Assembly: GCA_017467905.1 (NCBI GenBank)
Contig: JAFUKD010000001.1
Location: 24,668 to 88,667 of the forward strand
Source: Phascolarctobacterium sp.
Lineage (GTDB): Bacteria; Bacillota; Negativicutes; Acidaminococcales; Acidaminococcaceae
Reading direction: 5' to 3'
DNA: 64,000 nt
Numbering within the stretch: position 1 is the stretch's first letter; each line of letters opens with the position of its first letter. Below, one piece after another: positions 1 to 9,125 of this stretch. The position numbers and the translations under genes are program-made. The notes below the pieces were generated by a model that ran no database searches, was not told the origin of the DNA, and saw nothing but the letters and a program-made list of their open reading frames with translations.

Positions 1-59
<59 letters not shown>

Positions 60-60
60 A

Positions 61-137
61 TGGCGACCCGGAAGGGACTCGAACCCTCGACCTCCGCCGT
101 GACAGGGCGGCATTCTAACCAACTGAACCACCGGGCC
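61..137 (-). tRNA. tRNA-Asp (GTC)
   Basis: Minus-strand cloverleaf from GGCCCGG at 137 to an encoded CCA at 61-63. The acceptor stem GGCCCGG/CCGGGTC pairs, with one G-T, and the anticodon loop CTGTCAC holds GTC. The T arm contains the usual GGTTCGAGTCC. It is followed at once by tRNA-Gly. Confidence 0.95.
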
Positions 138-297
138 ATTCGTCAGTCGCCTGACATTTATAAATATTACCATATGTCTTAGATAAAAGCAAGCACTTTT
201 GTAAAATATTTTATAAAATTATCAAAAGCTCTCTTTCTAAATTGTCAACGCTGTGGTTTCATATTATAATGAAGAAAAAAGAAAAAGGAGGGCGCTT

Positions 298-924
298 ATG
301 TGCAATACCCCTAACTGGTCCCTTGGCGATGCCTACCTGCGTGCAAACGTTCCAGAGCTGGCTCCCTTGGTTGATAAGTTTTCTCCCTGCCCCCTACAAC
401 CACAAAATCCTAACACATACTTTACCATCTTACTGACGGGTATCGTTTCCCAACAGCTTCCTCCAGAAGTGAGTCAGGAGCTGATGCAAAAGTTAGAAGC
501 CTTTTTGGGCAAGCCCATCACTCCCCAAGCAGTACTTGCTGCCAACGAAGAAGACTTTGTTATTGCAGGCCTGATGGCTCAAAAAATTGACTACGTTCGT
601 AGCTTCGCCAAAGCAATTGTCCAAGGGCAGGTTACCATAGATAAATTTGCAGAGATGACCGACAGCCAGATAAGCAAACAGCTTTTAGCAGTGCGTGGTT
701 TAGGCCAGTGGACAATTGAAATGTTCCTGCTGCTTGGCTTGTGCCGTACAGACGTTGTTCCCACAGCGGACTTCATCTTCAAAAAAGAACTGCAAGCTTT
801 GCTAAACCTTCCCGCAGAACCCAAGCGCGGTCAAATCAATAAGCTTACGGAGCCTTGGCGCCCCTGGCGTTCCTTGGCAGTGTGGTACATGTGGCAGAAC
901 GCCAACAGCAAAACTAAAAAATAA
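298..924 (+). CDS. AlkA-like HhH-GPD DNA-3-methyladenine glycosylase
   Basis: A 208-residue base-excision repair glycosylase that would remove alkylated purines (inferred from family). The ATG at 298 is chosen because AAAGGAGGG lies just before it; an upstream in-frame ATG at 253 has no such site. Family signs are IVSQQ near residue 50, like the ILSQQ of AlkA, the helix-hairpin-helix VRGLGQWT at about 132-139, and the likely catalytic Asp158 in VPTAD. It is shorter than E. coli AlkA (282 aa) because the N-terminal TBP-like domain is missing, as in many Firmicute versions. It is monocistronic, followed by a terminator hairpin. Confidence 0.85.
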   Translation: MCNTPNWSLGDAYLRANVPELAPLVDKFSPCPLQPQNPNTYFTILLTGIVSQQLPPEVSQELMQKLEAFLGKPITPQAVLAANEEDFVIAGLMAQKIDYVRSFAKAIVQGQVTIDKFAEMTDSQISKQLLAVRGLGQWTIEMFLLLGLCRTDVVPTADFIFKKELQALLNLPAEPKRGQINKLTEPWRPWRSLAVWYMWQNANSKTKK

Positions 925-940
925 CCCTGTTAATTCACAG

Positions 941-977
941 AGGAAGCTGATGTTTAGTAGCGTCAGCTTCCTTTTTC
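941..977 (+). terminator. Intrinsic terminator of the glycosylase gene
   Basis: The arms AGGAAGCTGA and TCAGCTTCCT enclose a 12-base loop and are followed by TTTTT. It starts 16 bp after the glycosylase stop. Confidence 0.8.
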
Positions 978-1042
978 TGTTATAGTATCCACAAAGCAGC
1001 TGCAAGTAAAAATGGCGGGCACAAAGCTCGCCATCACATATT

Positions 1043-1528
1043 TTAGAACATAATATTTCCAGGTTCGTAATCCACCGTCGTCTTTACAAAAGCAATCTCG
1101 TTGCAGTAGGGATATTGGGGACAGTACACACATTCCTTCCATACCTTTTGAGGAAGCTTCTCCTTAGCGGTTTCAATATAATTACATTTGGCAAAAAATC
1201 CCGGCTGGTAAGTAAGGGTGAAGAACATCTTTACACCGCGTTCAACACCTTCCTTTTCCAACAGCTCCACTATCTTTCTGCCAATGCCTGTGCATTTTAA
1301 CTCCGGGTCAACAGCAAGGGAACGAATCTCTGCCAAGCGGTCCCACACAAAATGCAAAGCACCGCAGCCAATCAAGCGATTATTTTCTACTGCGATGATG
1401 TAGTCACGCAAGTTCTCATAAATTGAATTACGAGAACGAGGAAGCATCAAGCCTTCCTTAGCATAATCGTTAAGCAGCTTATGGATTTTTTCTACATCGT
1501 CAAATTTTGCGGTTCTATATACAATCAT
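1043..1528 (-). CDS. GNAT acetyltransferase, short ArgA-type (N-acetylglutamate synthase-like)
   Basis: A 161-residue single GNAT domain. The acetyl-CoA pyrophosphate loop is visible as LKCTGIGRKIVELL, preceded by the beta-4 strand AEIRSLAVDP. The C-terminal LPQKVWKEC...CPQYPYCNE, rich in Cys, is typical of the short stand-alone N-acetyltransferases annotated as ArgA in Firmicutes and Bacteroidetes. The family acetylates glutamate as the first step of arginine synthesis; that role here is an inference, since no arg gene is nearby. The gene lies downstream of the hydrogenase operon, separated by a degenerate repeat, so it is probably its own unit. Confidence 0.75.
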   Translation of the reverse strand: MIVYRTAKFDDVEKIHKLLNDYAKEGLMLPRSRNSIYENLRDYIIAVENNRLIGCGALHFVWDRLAEIRSLAVDPELKCTGIGRKIVELLEKEGVERGVKMFFTLTYQPGFFAKCNYIETAKEKLPQKVWKECVYCPQYPYCNEIAFVKTTVDYEPGNIMF

Positions 1529-1566
1529 AAATAACCTCTCACAGAAATTATTTTACCGAATTACAC

Positions 1567-1668
1567 TAAACATGTCAGAAATTTCTAGTAGCAATACGTG
1601 CAAATCGTACTCAGACCTGCTCAAGGCACGTTAAGCAAGTGAAGCTCCAACAAAATTAGTGCTCATAA
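1567..1668 (-). repeat. Decayed copy of the ~120-bp hairpin repeat
   Basis: GTCAGAA at the left, GCACGTTAAGCAAG then GCTCCAAC in the right half, and AGTGCTCATAAGG at the end follow the order of the good repeat copies at 15565, 18894, 19347, 19986 and 42102. The middle is not recognisable and the outer arms no longer pair well. Like most good copies, it lies right after the stop codon of a minus-strand gene (hyfI-like, stop at 1676). Confidence 0.4.
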
Positions 1669-1675
1669 GGATTTT

Positions 1676-2404
1676 CTACATACGTTCGCGCAACAAATCC
1701 GCCGCCGCACACAACGCCACAATCATGGCACTTGGCCTGGGGGGGCATCCCGGCACTGCGATATCAACAGGTACCACATCAGCAGCCTTCCCCACGATTG
1801 CATAGGTATTGCCATAGGTTTCGCCGCCGGCAGCGCAAGCACCGCACGCCATAACAAGGCGGGGCTCCGGCATGGCATCGTAGGTCATGCGCAAAGCTTG
1901 TTCCAAATTGCGGGTAACAACGCCGGTTATCATAATCATATCTGCATGACGAGGCGAAGCAACAAAAGCAATACCATAGCGATGCAAATCGTAAATAGGA
2001 TTGCTTAAAGCGCACATTTCAAAATCGCAGGCGTTACAGCTTCCTGCATCAACATGGCGCACATGCAGGGAACGACCAAGCTTAGCAGTTACCAGCTCCT
2101 TAACCTCAGCCTGAGCTTCCGTCAGAATTTCTGCCAAGACCTCTTTATTGCTGTGCTGCAGCACTCCTTCGGCGCAGGCTTCTACACAACGTCCACAAAA
2201 GATACATTTTTTATAATCAATGCTTGGCTTGCCGCCATCCATACTTACTGCCTTTACAGGACAAGCTTCAATACACTTGCCACAGCAGGTATAGTTCTTG
2301 CCATACATAACCTTTAACTGGCCACGCATACGTTTATCGCCAGTGGTCTTAACACCTTCAGTTACTATTCTTTTCGCCAAAATGGCTTCTATCATCTTTA
2401 ACAC
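1676..2404 (-). CDS. Group 4 [NiFe] hydrogenase small subunit fused to 2[4Fe-4S] ferredoxin domain (HyfH-HyfI-like)
   Basis: A 242-residue electron-transfer subunit. Residues about 35-85 hold two ferredoxin motifs, CGKCIEACP and CIFCGRCVEAC, for two [4Fe-4S] clusters, as in HyfH/NuoI. The rest is NuoB/HyfI-like, with proximal-cluster ligands CNAC, CGAC and PGCPPRP. In E. coli Hyf these are two polypeptides, so this is a fusion. It acts at the cytoplasmic face, passing electrons between a ferredoxin-like donor and the large subunit. It is the last gene of the six-gene operon, 11 bp after the large subunit gene. No formate dehydrogenase gene lies nearby, so the natural donor is probably ferredoxin (inference). 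Confidence 0.88.
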   Translation of the reverse strand: MLKMIEAILAKRIVTEGVKTTGDKRMRGQLKVMYGKNYTCCGKCIEACPVKAVSMDGGKPSIDYKKCIFCGRCVEACAEGVLQHSNKEVLAEILTEAQAEVKELVTAKLGRSLHVRHVDAGSCNACDFEMCALSNPIYDLHRYGIAFVASPRHADMIMITGVVTRNLEQALRMTYDAMPEPRLVMACGACAAGGETYGNTYAIVGKAADVVPVDIAVPGCPPRPSAMIVALCAAADLLRERM

Positions 2405-2415
2405 AATAGTTCCCC

Positions 2416-3924
2416 CTATCGGTCAAGGCAAGCGTAACATAATTCAAAGCTTTTATTTATTAACGGGAAATCCGGAATAATATCTCCCTGCACCGCTACG
2501 GTCAAAGCAGGCCAATTGGGATAGGATGCAGAACGCACGAACAATCTGTCAATACGTCCCTGCTCGTCCAACATCAGCCAATGAACATTGTCACCGCGTG
2601 CAGATTCACTAATGCCCCAGCTTCCCTCCAAGGTGCGCAGGCTTCCTAAGTCCACACATAAATCCTTGCTATTATCGTAACGCAGAACGCTAATCGCTTG
2701 GCGCACAAGCTTCAAGCTTTGAGCAACCTCGGCTATGCGCACCTTTATGCGGGCTTCCACGTCACCGGATTTCTCTGTTACTACATCAAAATCAAGGTCA
2801 TCATAAATACCGTAGCCCATATCCTTACGGCTATCACGCTGCACACCGCTGGCACGCGCGCCCACGCCAACCATTGCAAGGTCAAAGGCAGTACGCTCCT
2901 TAATAATACCAGTGGTTCGTACACGGTTGATAAAATTATTCTGCTCCCACATAATGTGTTCAACAACAGCATATTCCCTCTCAACCTCACGCAGCACTTC
3001 TTCTATTTCTTCTAATATATGGTCATCTACATCATACTTAACGCCGCCGGGAACAATCAAGCCTCGCAGGAAGCGATTGCCTGCCAGCACCTCGTTTAAC
3101 TGCATCAAATATTCCTTCAAGCGGGAGCCCATGCTGATTATGGGAGAAAAGCCTACGCCTGCGCATACATTACCCGTATCACCAGCATGGTTGTACAAGC
3201 GTTCCAGCTCTGCCGCCATAACACGAATGTACCAGGCGCGGTCAGGAACCTTCACATCAGAAAGCTTTTCTACCGCCTGACAAAAGCTTAAAGTATTGGC
3301 AACGGTGCAGGCTCCGCAAATGCGCTCCACTATGGGCAAAGCTTCCCAAGGAGTTTTGCCTTCCACAGCCTTTTCAATACCACGGTGGGTATAAAATAAT
3401 TTGGCATCCAGCTGGAGCATTGCCTCACCTGCTTGGCTAAAGCGGAAGTGTCCTGGTTCGATGATACCTGCGTGAATGGGACCGACAGGAACTTCAAAAA
3501 GCCCTTCACCCTTCGCGGCAATCATATCGTATTCCCGCTTGCCACGCACTTTAATATTCACCGGCAAGCGTTTACGCAATGGGTTAAAGCCGTTGGGGAA
3601 GGTTTCGTGCAGTACTAAGGGTCGTAAATCAGGATGACCTTCGGGAATAAAGCCAAACATATCGTGCAGCTCGCGCTCGTACCATGCCGCTGCAGGCAAC
3701 AAGGTAGTTAAACAGGGATAGCTAAGCTCGCCATCCGCAGGGAACTCTGCCTTCACAGTGTCTAAGGTACGTTTATCCTTATTATAGAACAGGCAATAGA
3801 TGGCAAGTCCGCCGCCACGATGAGTTTCATCTGCGCCGAACATGGCTGCCAAAGGATGCTTGCCGCCGTCGCCGCAAATATTAGCAGCGCCACGTAAGTT
3901 TTCAGGTTTTACATGCATCACCAT
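2416..3924 (-). CDS. Group 4 [NiFe] hydrogenase large subunit (HyfG/HycE-like)
   Basis: A 502-residue catalytic subunit. The N-terminal ~150 residues resemble NuoC/HycE-N (LLPAAAWYERELHDMFGF). The remainder is NuoD-like. Both Ni-binding CxxC pairs are present: RICGAC near residue 200 and LCYAC at the C-terminus. This points to an active [NiFe] hydrogenase rather than complex I. The protein ends three residues after the last Cys (CLDR), so it lacks the C-terminal peptide removed by a maturation protease; CooH and EchE share this trait. The start at 3924 is preceded by AGGAG and sits 1 bp after the hyfF-like stop. The hyp maturation genes must lie elsewhere. Confidence 0.9.
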   Translation of the reverse strand: MVMHVKPENLRGAANICGDGGKHPLAAMFGADETHRGGGLAIYCLFYNKDKRTLDTVKAEFPADGELSYPCLTTLLPAAAWYERELHDMFGFIPEGHPDLRPLVLHETFPNGFNPLRKRLPVNIKVRGKREYDMIAAKGEGLFEVPVGPIHAGIIEPGHFRFSQAGEAMLQLDAKLFYTHRGIEKAVEGKTPWEALPIVERICGACTVANTLSFCQAVEKLSDVKVPDRAWYIRVMAAELERLYNHAGDTGNVCAGVGFSPIISMGSRLKEYLMQLNEVLAGNRFLRGLIVPGGVKYDVDDHILEEIEEVLREVEREYAVVEHIMWEQNNFINRVRTTGIIKERTAFDLAMVGVGARASGVQRDSRKDMGYGIYDDLDFDVVTEKSGDVEARIKVRIAEVAQSLKLVRQAISVLRYDNSKDLCVDLGSLRTLEGSWGISESARGDNVHWLMLDEQGRIDRLFVRSASYPNWPALTVAVQGDIIPDFPLINKSFELCYACLDR

Positions 3925-3925
3925 C

Positions 3926-5401
3926 TTAGCCTCCTATTACCTTTACAGCATTATTCAAAAGATTATTAATCCAAGTGATTTTTTCAAAGCCTGCGCCTAC
4001 TATGCAGGTCAAAAGCAACAAGGTTGCCAGCACAGGTACATCTATCTTGCCAAGCAAATCTCCCAAGGGTTTACGCTTGGCAGTATCACACAGCATACGC
4101 ATACCATGATACAAAATACCAATGAGCACGCCGGTTAAGAGAACAATCAGCAAACCGCCTGCAATCCAATGGTCGTGACGGAACATATCCGTCAGAATGT
4201 AGAACTTACTAAAGAACAAGCCCATGGGAGGCAAGCCTAAAATGCCCAGCATACCTGTCAACCAGAAGGTTGCCGTATGAGGAACATCGTGCATCATACC
4301 GTGGATGCGCATCATATTACGGGTTTGGTATTCTTGGATGATGGTACCTGCAACATAGAACAGCACGAACTTAATCATGGCGTGGCTATACATGTGAAGC
4401 AGCACTGCCTTCAAGGAGAAAGCGGTGAATACACCAATACCAGCCATCATAATGCCAATGTTTTCCATGGAAGAATAAGCAAGAATACGTTTTACGTCAC
4501 GCTGCACCACCACGAAGGGTACGGCAACGGCAACGGTCAGCACTGCAAAAAACAGTACCATGCTACCCATCAGCTCTGCTCCCGCAGTGGGCAACAGTAT
4601 TACCAGATTGCGCATCATTACATACAGGGCGCAGGTACACAGCGCACCGGAAAGCATACCACTGGTTAAAGAAGGAGCTTCCGCATAGGCATCGGGCAGC
4701 CAAGTGTGCATGGGTGCCATACCAATTTTGGTACCATAGCCAATCAAAATAAACATCAATGCCAATTTAGTTAAGGCAGGGTCAAGCATGGTAGCGTGAT
4801 TATGCAGGTATAACCAGCTTAATGCTCTATCACTACCCAAGGCACTAATCTGCGCATAATACAAAATCAAAGTGCCTAAAAGCGCCAAGCAGATACCTAC
4901 GGTACAAACCATAACGTACTTCCAGGTTGCTTCCAACGCCGCACGGGTAAACTTAAAGGAAATAAGCAGTGCGGAAATCAAGGTTGTCGCCTCGATTGCA
5001 ACCCACATCAAGCCCAAGTTCTTTACCAGCAGCACGAGGAACATTGTCCAGACGAACATCTGCATTAAAGCAAAGTAGCGTCCCGTCTGTAAACGCTCCC
5101 CTTTCAAAACGCCACAAATCTCTTCACGGGTCAGGTAGGAGCGCGCCGTCCAGCTTGCAGCTAAATATAATGTAGTAATTATCAGAAGCATCCACGCGCT
5201 TAAAGCATCAATATAAAAATACTCGCTGTCAAAAGGATGAGCAGGATTCAGATTATACAGAATAGCTGCCACCAAAAGCCCAACACCTGTCGCGGTCAAA
5301 CGGTGCATCCAATGCAGGGTGTTGTTTTCAAAGCTTCCCTTCACTGCCAAAACTGCACAAATAGGGGGCAAAAGTAAAAGCACAATAATTAAATCAAGCA
5401 T
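3926..5401 (-). CDS. hyfF: Hydrogenase-4 membrane subunit HyfF-like (NuoN/NuoL antiporter family)
   Basis: A 491-residue multi-spanning protein of the Mrp/NuoL-N proton-pump family, with about 14 predicted hydrophobic segments. The conserved lysine helix reads VKRILAYSSMENIG, and another conserved stretch TKIGMAPMHTWLPDA carries a Lys and the LPDA motif. It would couple hydrogen chemistry to ion translocation across the inner membrane. It is the fourth gene in hyfB-C-E-F-G-I order, 4 bp after hyfE and 1 bp before hyfG. HyfF and HyfD are close paralogues; size and neighbours favour HyfF. Confidence 0.85.
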   Translation of the reverse strand: MLDLIIVLLLLPPICAVLAVKGSFENNTLHWMHRLTATGVGLLVAAILYNLNPAHPFDSEYFYIDALSAWMLLIITTLYLAASWTARSYLTREEICGVLKGERLQTGRYFALMQMFVWTMFLVLLVKNLGLMWVAIEATTLISALLISFKFTRAALEATWKYVMVCTVGICLALLGTLILYYAQISALGSDRALSWLYLHNHATMLDPALTKLALMFILIGYGTKIGMAPMHTWLPDAYAEAPSLTSGMLSGALCTCALYVMMRNLVILLPTAGAELMGSMVLFFAVLTVAVAVPFVVVQRDVKRILAYSSMENIGIMMAGIGVFTAFSLKAVLLHMYSHAMIKFVLFYVAGTIIQEYQTRNMMRIHGMMHDVPHTATFWLTGMLGILGLPPMGLFFSKFYILTDMFRHDHWIAGGLLIVLLTGVLIGILYHGMRMLCDTAKRKPLGDLLGKIDVPVLATLLLLTCIVGAGFEKITWINNLLNNAVKVIGG

Positions 5402-5405
5402 ATCC

Positions 5406-6035
5406 TCACCCCTTCAACTTGTTCAGCTCGTTGGTATCGGTAGTTTTGAAAGATACGCGCAGGCGGCTGGTCAAAATAACCAAAATCACAACGGCAATCA
5501 ATACGTCGAGGAAAACACCCAGCTCGATAATCACGGGCAAGCCTTCGGTCATAACCAAACCGAACAGGTAGATACCGTTTTCCAAGGTAATCAGGCCAAT
5601 CATCTGCATAATGGCACGACTGCGCATTACAATCAGAATCAAGCCTGTCATAATCATAAACAAGGAGGACGCTAAAATATCGCGACCTTCAAAATGGGGC
5701 AGCAGGCTATCAAAAACCATATAGCTTAACGCCAAGGCACAGGCTGCTACCGCTGTTGAATAGTTAACATTAATATCACTGACAATCTCAGATTCATCCT
5801 GCAGGTTACGCACAACCTTCAAGATAGCGTAAGGAATGAAGATAACCTTAACCAAAATTGTCAGGACACCGGGTAAAAAGGCGTGCAGCCCTCCCCCGTG
5901 GCTCATGCCGATAACCAGGCAAGCCGCTGCAATCAGTGCAGATTGTACGCCAAGACAGTAAACACCGCGGCGCAGGTCCATAATGCGAGTTTGCAGGAAT
6001 ACTACAAACATCAGCGCTACTACTAAATACTCCAC
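5406..6035 (-). CDS. hyfE: Hydrogenase-4 membrane subunit HyfE-like
   Basis: A 209-residue protein with about six hydrophobic helices and a NuoK-like C-terminal half. GLITLENGIYLFGL resembles the NuoK helix with its buried Glu. The family is a small membrane subunit of hydrogenase-4-type complexes and probably forms part of the ion path. It lies 11 bp after hyfC and 4 bp before hyfF, with the same spacing pattern as the rest of the operon. Its size is close to E. coli HyfE (216 aa). Confidence 0.85.
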   Translation of the reverse strand: MEYLVVALMFVVFLQTRIMDLRRGVYCLGVQSALIAAACLVIGMSHGGGLHAFLPGVLTILVKVIFIPYAILKVVRNLQDESEIVSDINVNYSTAVAACALALSYMVFDSLLPHFEGRDILASSLFMIMTGLILIVMRSRAIMQMIGLITLENGIYLFGLVMTEGLPVIIELGVFLDVLIAVVILVILTSRLRVSFKTTDTNELNKLKG

Positions 6036-6046
6036 AGCTTACCTCC

Positions 6047-6934
6047 TTAACGCGCTACAACTGCCAACAGCATCATAATGCCTGCAGCCGCCAAATAAAT
6101 GCGCACTTTAAACAAACGCATTTTATTATTCAAGGTTTCCATCACAGCAACACCTGCCGCACCCAACAGAACCTTTACCGCCAAGGGCAGGTTCAAAGGC
6201 AAATACAACAGGGAGAAAATCAAAAGGAAAACCAAAAGCTTCAATTGACTAGCCCAATGGATAAGGCTTAACAATCTACCGGAATATTCCAGAGTCATAC
6301 ATTCATGCACCATGGTCAATTCCAAATGGGTATCAGGGTTGTCAACAGGAATACGGGCGTTCTCCGCCAACATCACCAGGAAGAAGGCAATACCCGTCAG
6401 CACACTTGCTACAGTTAAATTCACTTCATTAGGATTCAAGGTCATCCCAGTCAAGGAAGTACTGCCTGTATGCAAAGCATTGGACAGAATACCAAGCATA
6501 ATTACCGGTTCTACAAATGCCGCAATATAAACCTCGCGGCTGCCGCCCATTCCTCCAAAAGCAGTTGCCGCATCCATGGAAGAAACCGCCATGAAGAAAC
6601 GTCCAAGAGCAAAGAGATATACGAAAACAAAAACGTCACCAAAATTTGCCTTACCACCAATGAAGTTAGGCAGCATGCTGGCAGCAGCCAAGGTAGTGAT
6701 GAAGTACACACAAGGAGCTGCTACGAAGATGATGCTGGTATTGGGAGTGAGCATGGTAGGCTTGCGCCACCATTTGTAAATATCGTAGTATTCCTGAAAA
6801 ATGCTGGAGCCAATACGATTTTGCATAAAGGCTTTCAGCTTTTTCACAATACCGCTTACCAGGGGAGCAAGCAACAGCAAGATTACAGCCTGACCCAGGC
6901 AATATAATAAATTCATGAGTACATCATTCATCAT
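6047..6934 (-). CDS. hyfC: Hydrogenase-4 membrane subunit HyfC-like (NuoH family)
   Basis: A 295-residue NuoH/HycD-type subunit with about eight membrane segments. RIGSSIFQEYYDIYKWWRKP near the N-terminus is the family loop facing the peripheral arm, and AENARIPVDNPDTHLELTM is the strongly conserved acidic loop of NuoH/HyfC. It connects the iron-sulfur arm to the membrane arm. The start ATGATGA overlaps the hyfB stop, which implies translational coupling. Confidence 0.88.
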   Translation of the reverse strand: MMNDVLMNLLYCLGQAVILLLLAPLVSGIVKKLKAFMQNRIGSSIFQEYYDIYKWWRKPTMLTPNTSIIFVAAPCVYFITTLAAASMLPNFIGGKANFGDVFVFVYLFALGRFFMAVSSMDAATAFGGMGGSREVYIAAFVEPVIMLGILSNALHTGSTSLTGMTLNPNEVNLTVASVLTGIAFFLVMLAENARIPVDNPDTHLELTMVHECMTLEYSGRLLSLIHWASQLKLLVFLLIFSLLYLPLNLPLAVKVLLGAAGVAVMETLNNKMRLFKVRIYLAAAGIMMLLAVVAR

Positions 6935-8916
6935 TTATACATCGCCCCCCAAATCAGAACTATAACCATTGCCACCATAACGTAGCTCACATAAAGCCTT
7001 ACGCTGCCCTGCTGCAAACGGCGCAGGAAAGCAGAAGCACTTACAAAATATTTATTGAACGGCTGATATAATTTTTCGGTAATCATATCAGGAATTTCTA
7101 ATTTATAGAACAGCTTGCGACCAAAATAGGAATGATCATTTTGAGTATAGGTACGTTCCCGTTTGGGCTTCAACAGGTAATCGAAGGCACGACGCACCGG
7201 CTTGGAAAAGCCTGTTGCGGAATATTGCTGACGTGCAGTGGGATAAGTGCCACAGTTCCAAGTAACATCCTTTGGGATGCAAATCTTCTGACCCACAACA
7301 AAGTACAGCACTACCACACCGATAATACCCAAAACAACAGCCACCAGAATAGGATTATAGGTTACGAAAGTACCACTGCCACTCCAAATCAAGCGACCGC
7401 CTACCCCTAACACCATATAATCACTCATATGAAGAGCATTGCACAGCAAATATATTACATAACCGGGGAAGATACCGCAAATAAGCACCAACGCACTGCT
7501 CATTCCCATGGCAGCAAGCATAAAGGTATCGGATTCGTGAGCACGCTCTACCAATTTACTGCGGGCAGCTCCCAAGAAGGTAATGCCAAAGTAACGGACG
7601 AAGCAGCCCAAAGCCAAAGCTCCCGTCAATCCCATGAGCACGAACGCCAAAGCAGTCCACAGGCGCACATCCTGCGTAAGTCCGTTATGCCCCAGAGTGA
7701 TGAAGCTTTGCAGCACCATCCATTCACCAACAAAGCCATTGGTCAAGGGCAAAGCCGCCAAGCCCATGGCGCCGATAAAGGTAAAGATGGCAGTATAAGG
7801 CATCTTATTAGCCAAGCCGCCAAAGAGTTCTAAATTCTTACTGCCTGTTCCGTGCATAATACTGCCAGCACTCATGAACATCAGAACCTTCATAATAGAA
7901 TGGTTGAAAGCATGCAGCAACGCAGCCAAGAAACCTATTTGACACCAGTTGGAATCGGTAACAACCTTTAGAAGCATGCCACAACCAAAGGCAGCGAAGA
8001 TGATACCCATGTTTTCCACAGAGGAATACGCCAGCACACGTTTAATATCCACTTCCATTTGCGCATACAGCACACCCAAGAAAGCAGAGAGCAGACCAAT
8101 CACCATAACGATAACCGCCCACCAGTAATTCCATTCCGGAAGGAAGTCGAACATAAAACGTCCGAAGCCATACAGAGCAATCTTCAACATAACACCGCTC
8201 ATCAGAGCAGAAACATGACTGGGCGCAGCAGGGTGAGCATTGGGCAGCCATACATGCAGGGGCACAAAACCAGCCTTCAAGGCAAAGCCAATGAAGGCAG
8301 CTGCAAAAACTGCGTGCAGCCAGCCACCTTCCAAGGTATTATTAGCCATAGCCGCAAAGGTAAAAGAAGCGCTATGGGTTGCGGTCAGGAAGAAGGCAAT
8401 CATAATTGCCGCAGTACCAATGGAAGTCATTACCAAATATTGGTAAGCAGCATTCCAGGTAGTACGTTTTTCTGCCTCGTGGTTCACCAAAAGGAAGGAA
8501 GCAACCGCCATTATCTCCCAGAACAGCAGGAAGCTTAACGCATCTCCTGCCAAAAGCACCAATACCATGGAGCAGATGAACAGGTTCCACAAGCCATTAA
8601 GCATGCGTAAGCGTTTACCCTCGTAGCTTTCGGCATAGCCAAGAGCGTAAATGCTGGCAATGATTCCGGCTAAACCAGTAAGCATTAAAAAGGCAGCACT
8701 CCAGCCGTCGCAGGTAAGGACATAGCTTCCCCACTTCACCGCCCGCACAGGAATATCACTTGCCAAAATAGACCACGCATTAAAAAATACTAAGCCACTG
8801 CCCATAACAGCAGCAAGATTTGCTACATAATGCGCCATAATCTGCCTTTGATGAGGCGCGAACAAAGTTAAAATGCCTATGCTATAACAAAGCACAGCCG
8901 CAAAAAACATATCCAT
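6931..8916 (-). CDS. hyfB: Hydrogenase-4 membrane subunit HyfB-like (NuoL family)
   Basis: A 661-residue antiporter-like subunit and the first gene of the operon. The NuoL core shows VDIKRVLAYSSVENMGIIFA, with its pump lysine, and KAGFVPLHVWLPNAHPAAPSHVSALMSG. The hydrophilic C-terminal part ends in a further helix. GGTGAT precedes the ATG, and no clear promoter boxes were recognised in the 209 bp between it and the divergent MBL gene. No hyfA, hyfD, hyfJ, hyfR or focB homologue is adjacent, so this is a minimal hydrogenase with six polypeptides. Confidence 0.88.
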   Translation of the reverse strand: MDMFFAAVLCYSIGILTLFAPHQRQIMAHYVANLAAVMGSGLVFFNAWSILASDIPVRAVKWGSYVLTCDGWSAAFLMLTGLAGIIASIYALGYAESYEGKRLRMLNGLWNLFICSMVLVLLAGDALSFLLFWEIMAVASFLLVNHEAEKRTTWNAAYQYLVMTSIGTAAIMIAFFLTATHSASFTFAAMANNTLEGGWLHAVFAAAFIGFALKAGFVPLHVWLPNAHPAAPSHVSALMSGVMLKIALYGFGRFMFDFLPEWNYWWAVIVMVIGLLSAFLGVLYAQMEVDIKRVLAYSSVENMGIIFAAFGCGMLLKVVTDSNWCQIGFLAALLHAFNHSIMKVLMFMSAGSIMHGTGSKNLELFGGLANKMPYTAIFTFIGAMGLAALPLTNGFVGEWMVLQSFITLGHNGLTQDVRLWTALAFVLMGLTGALALGCFVRYFGITFLGAARSKLVERAHESDTFMLAAMGMSSALVLICGIFPGYVIYLLCNALHMSDYMVLGVGGRLIWSGSGTFVTYNPILVAVVLGIIGVVVLYFVVGQKICIPKDVTWNCGTYPTARQQYSATGFSKPVRRAFDYLLKPKRERTYTQNDHSYFGRKLFYKLEIPDMITEKLYQPFNKYFVSASAFLRRLQQGSVRLYVSYVMVAMVIVLIWGAMYK

Positions 8917-9125
8917 TCATATCACCTTTTATTTATATTTATTGTTCATAAAAAAATCACCTTTAACTTAGTTAGCATATCACTTTCTACTGCGTTCTTC
9001 AAGCATTTTGAAGAGGAAAAGCCTATAAATTTTGCCTTCGCTTTAAATAGGAAACGCCTCGTAAAAACTTGCCTTTACTACGAAAATATTATAGAATTCT
9101 TCTATATATAAAGGAGTGTGATTTT

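Noticed and set aside
1676..8916. Respiratory complex I (nuo) operon
   Set aside because: The large subunit keeps both Ni-binding CxxC pairs and the operon lacks nuoE, F, G, so a group 4 hydrogenase fits better.
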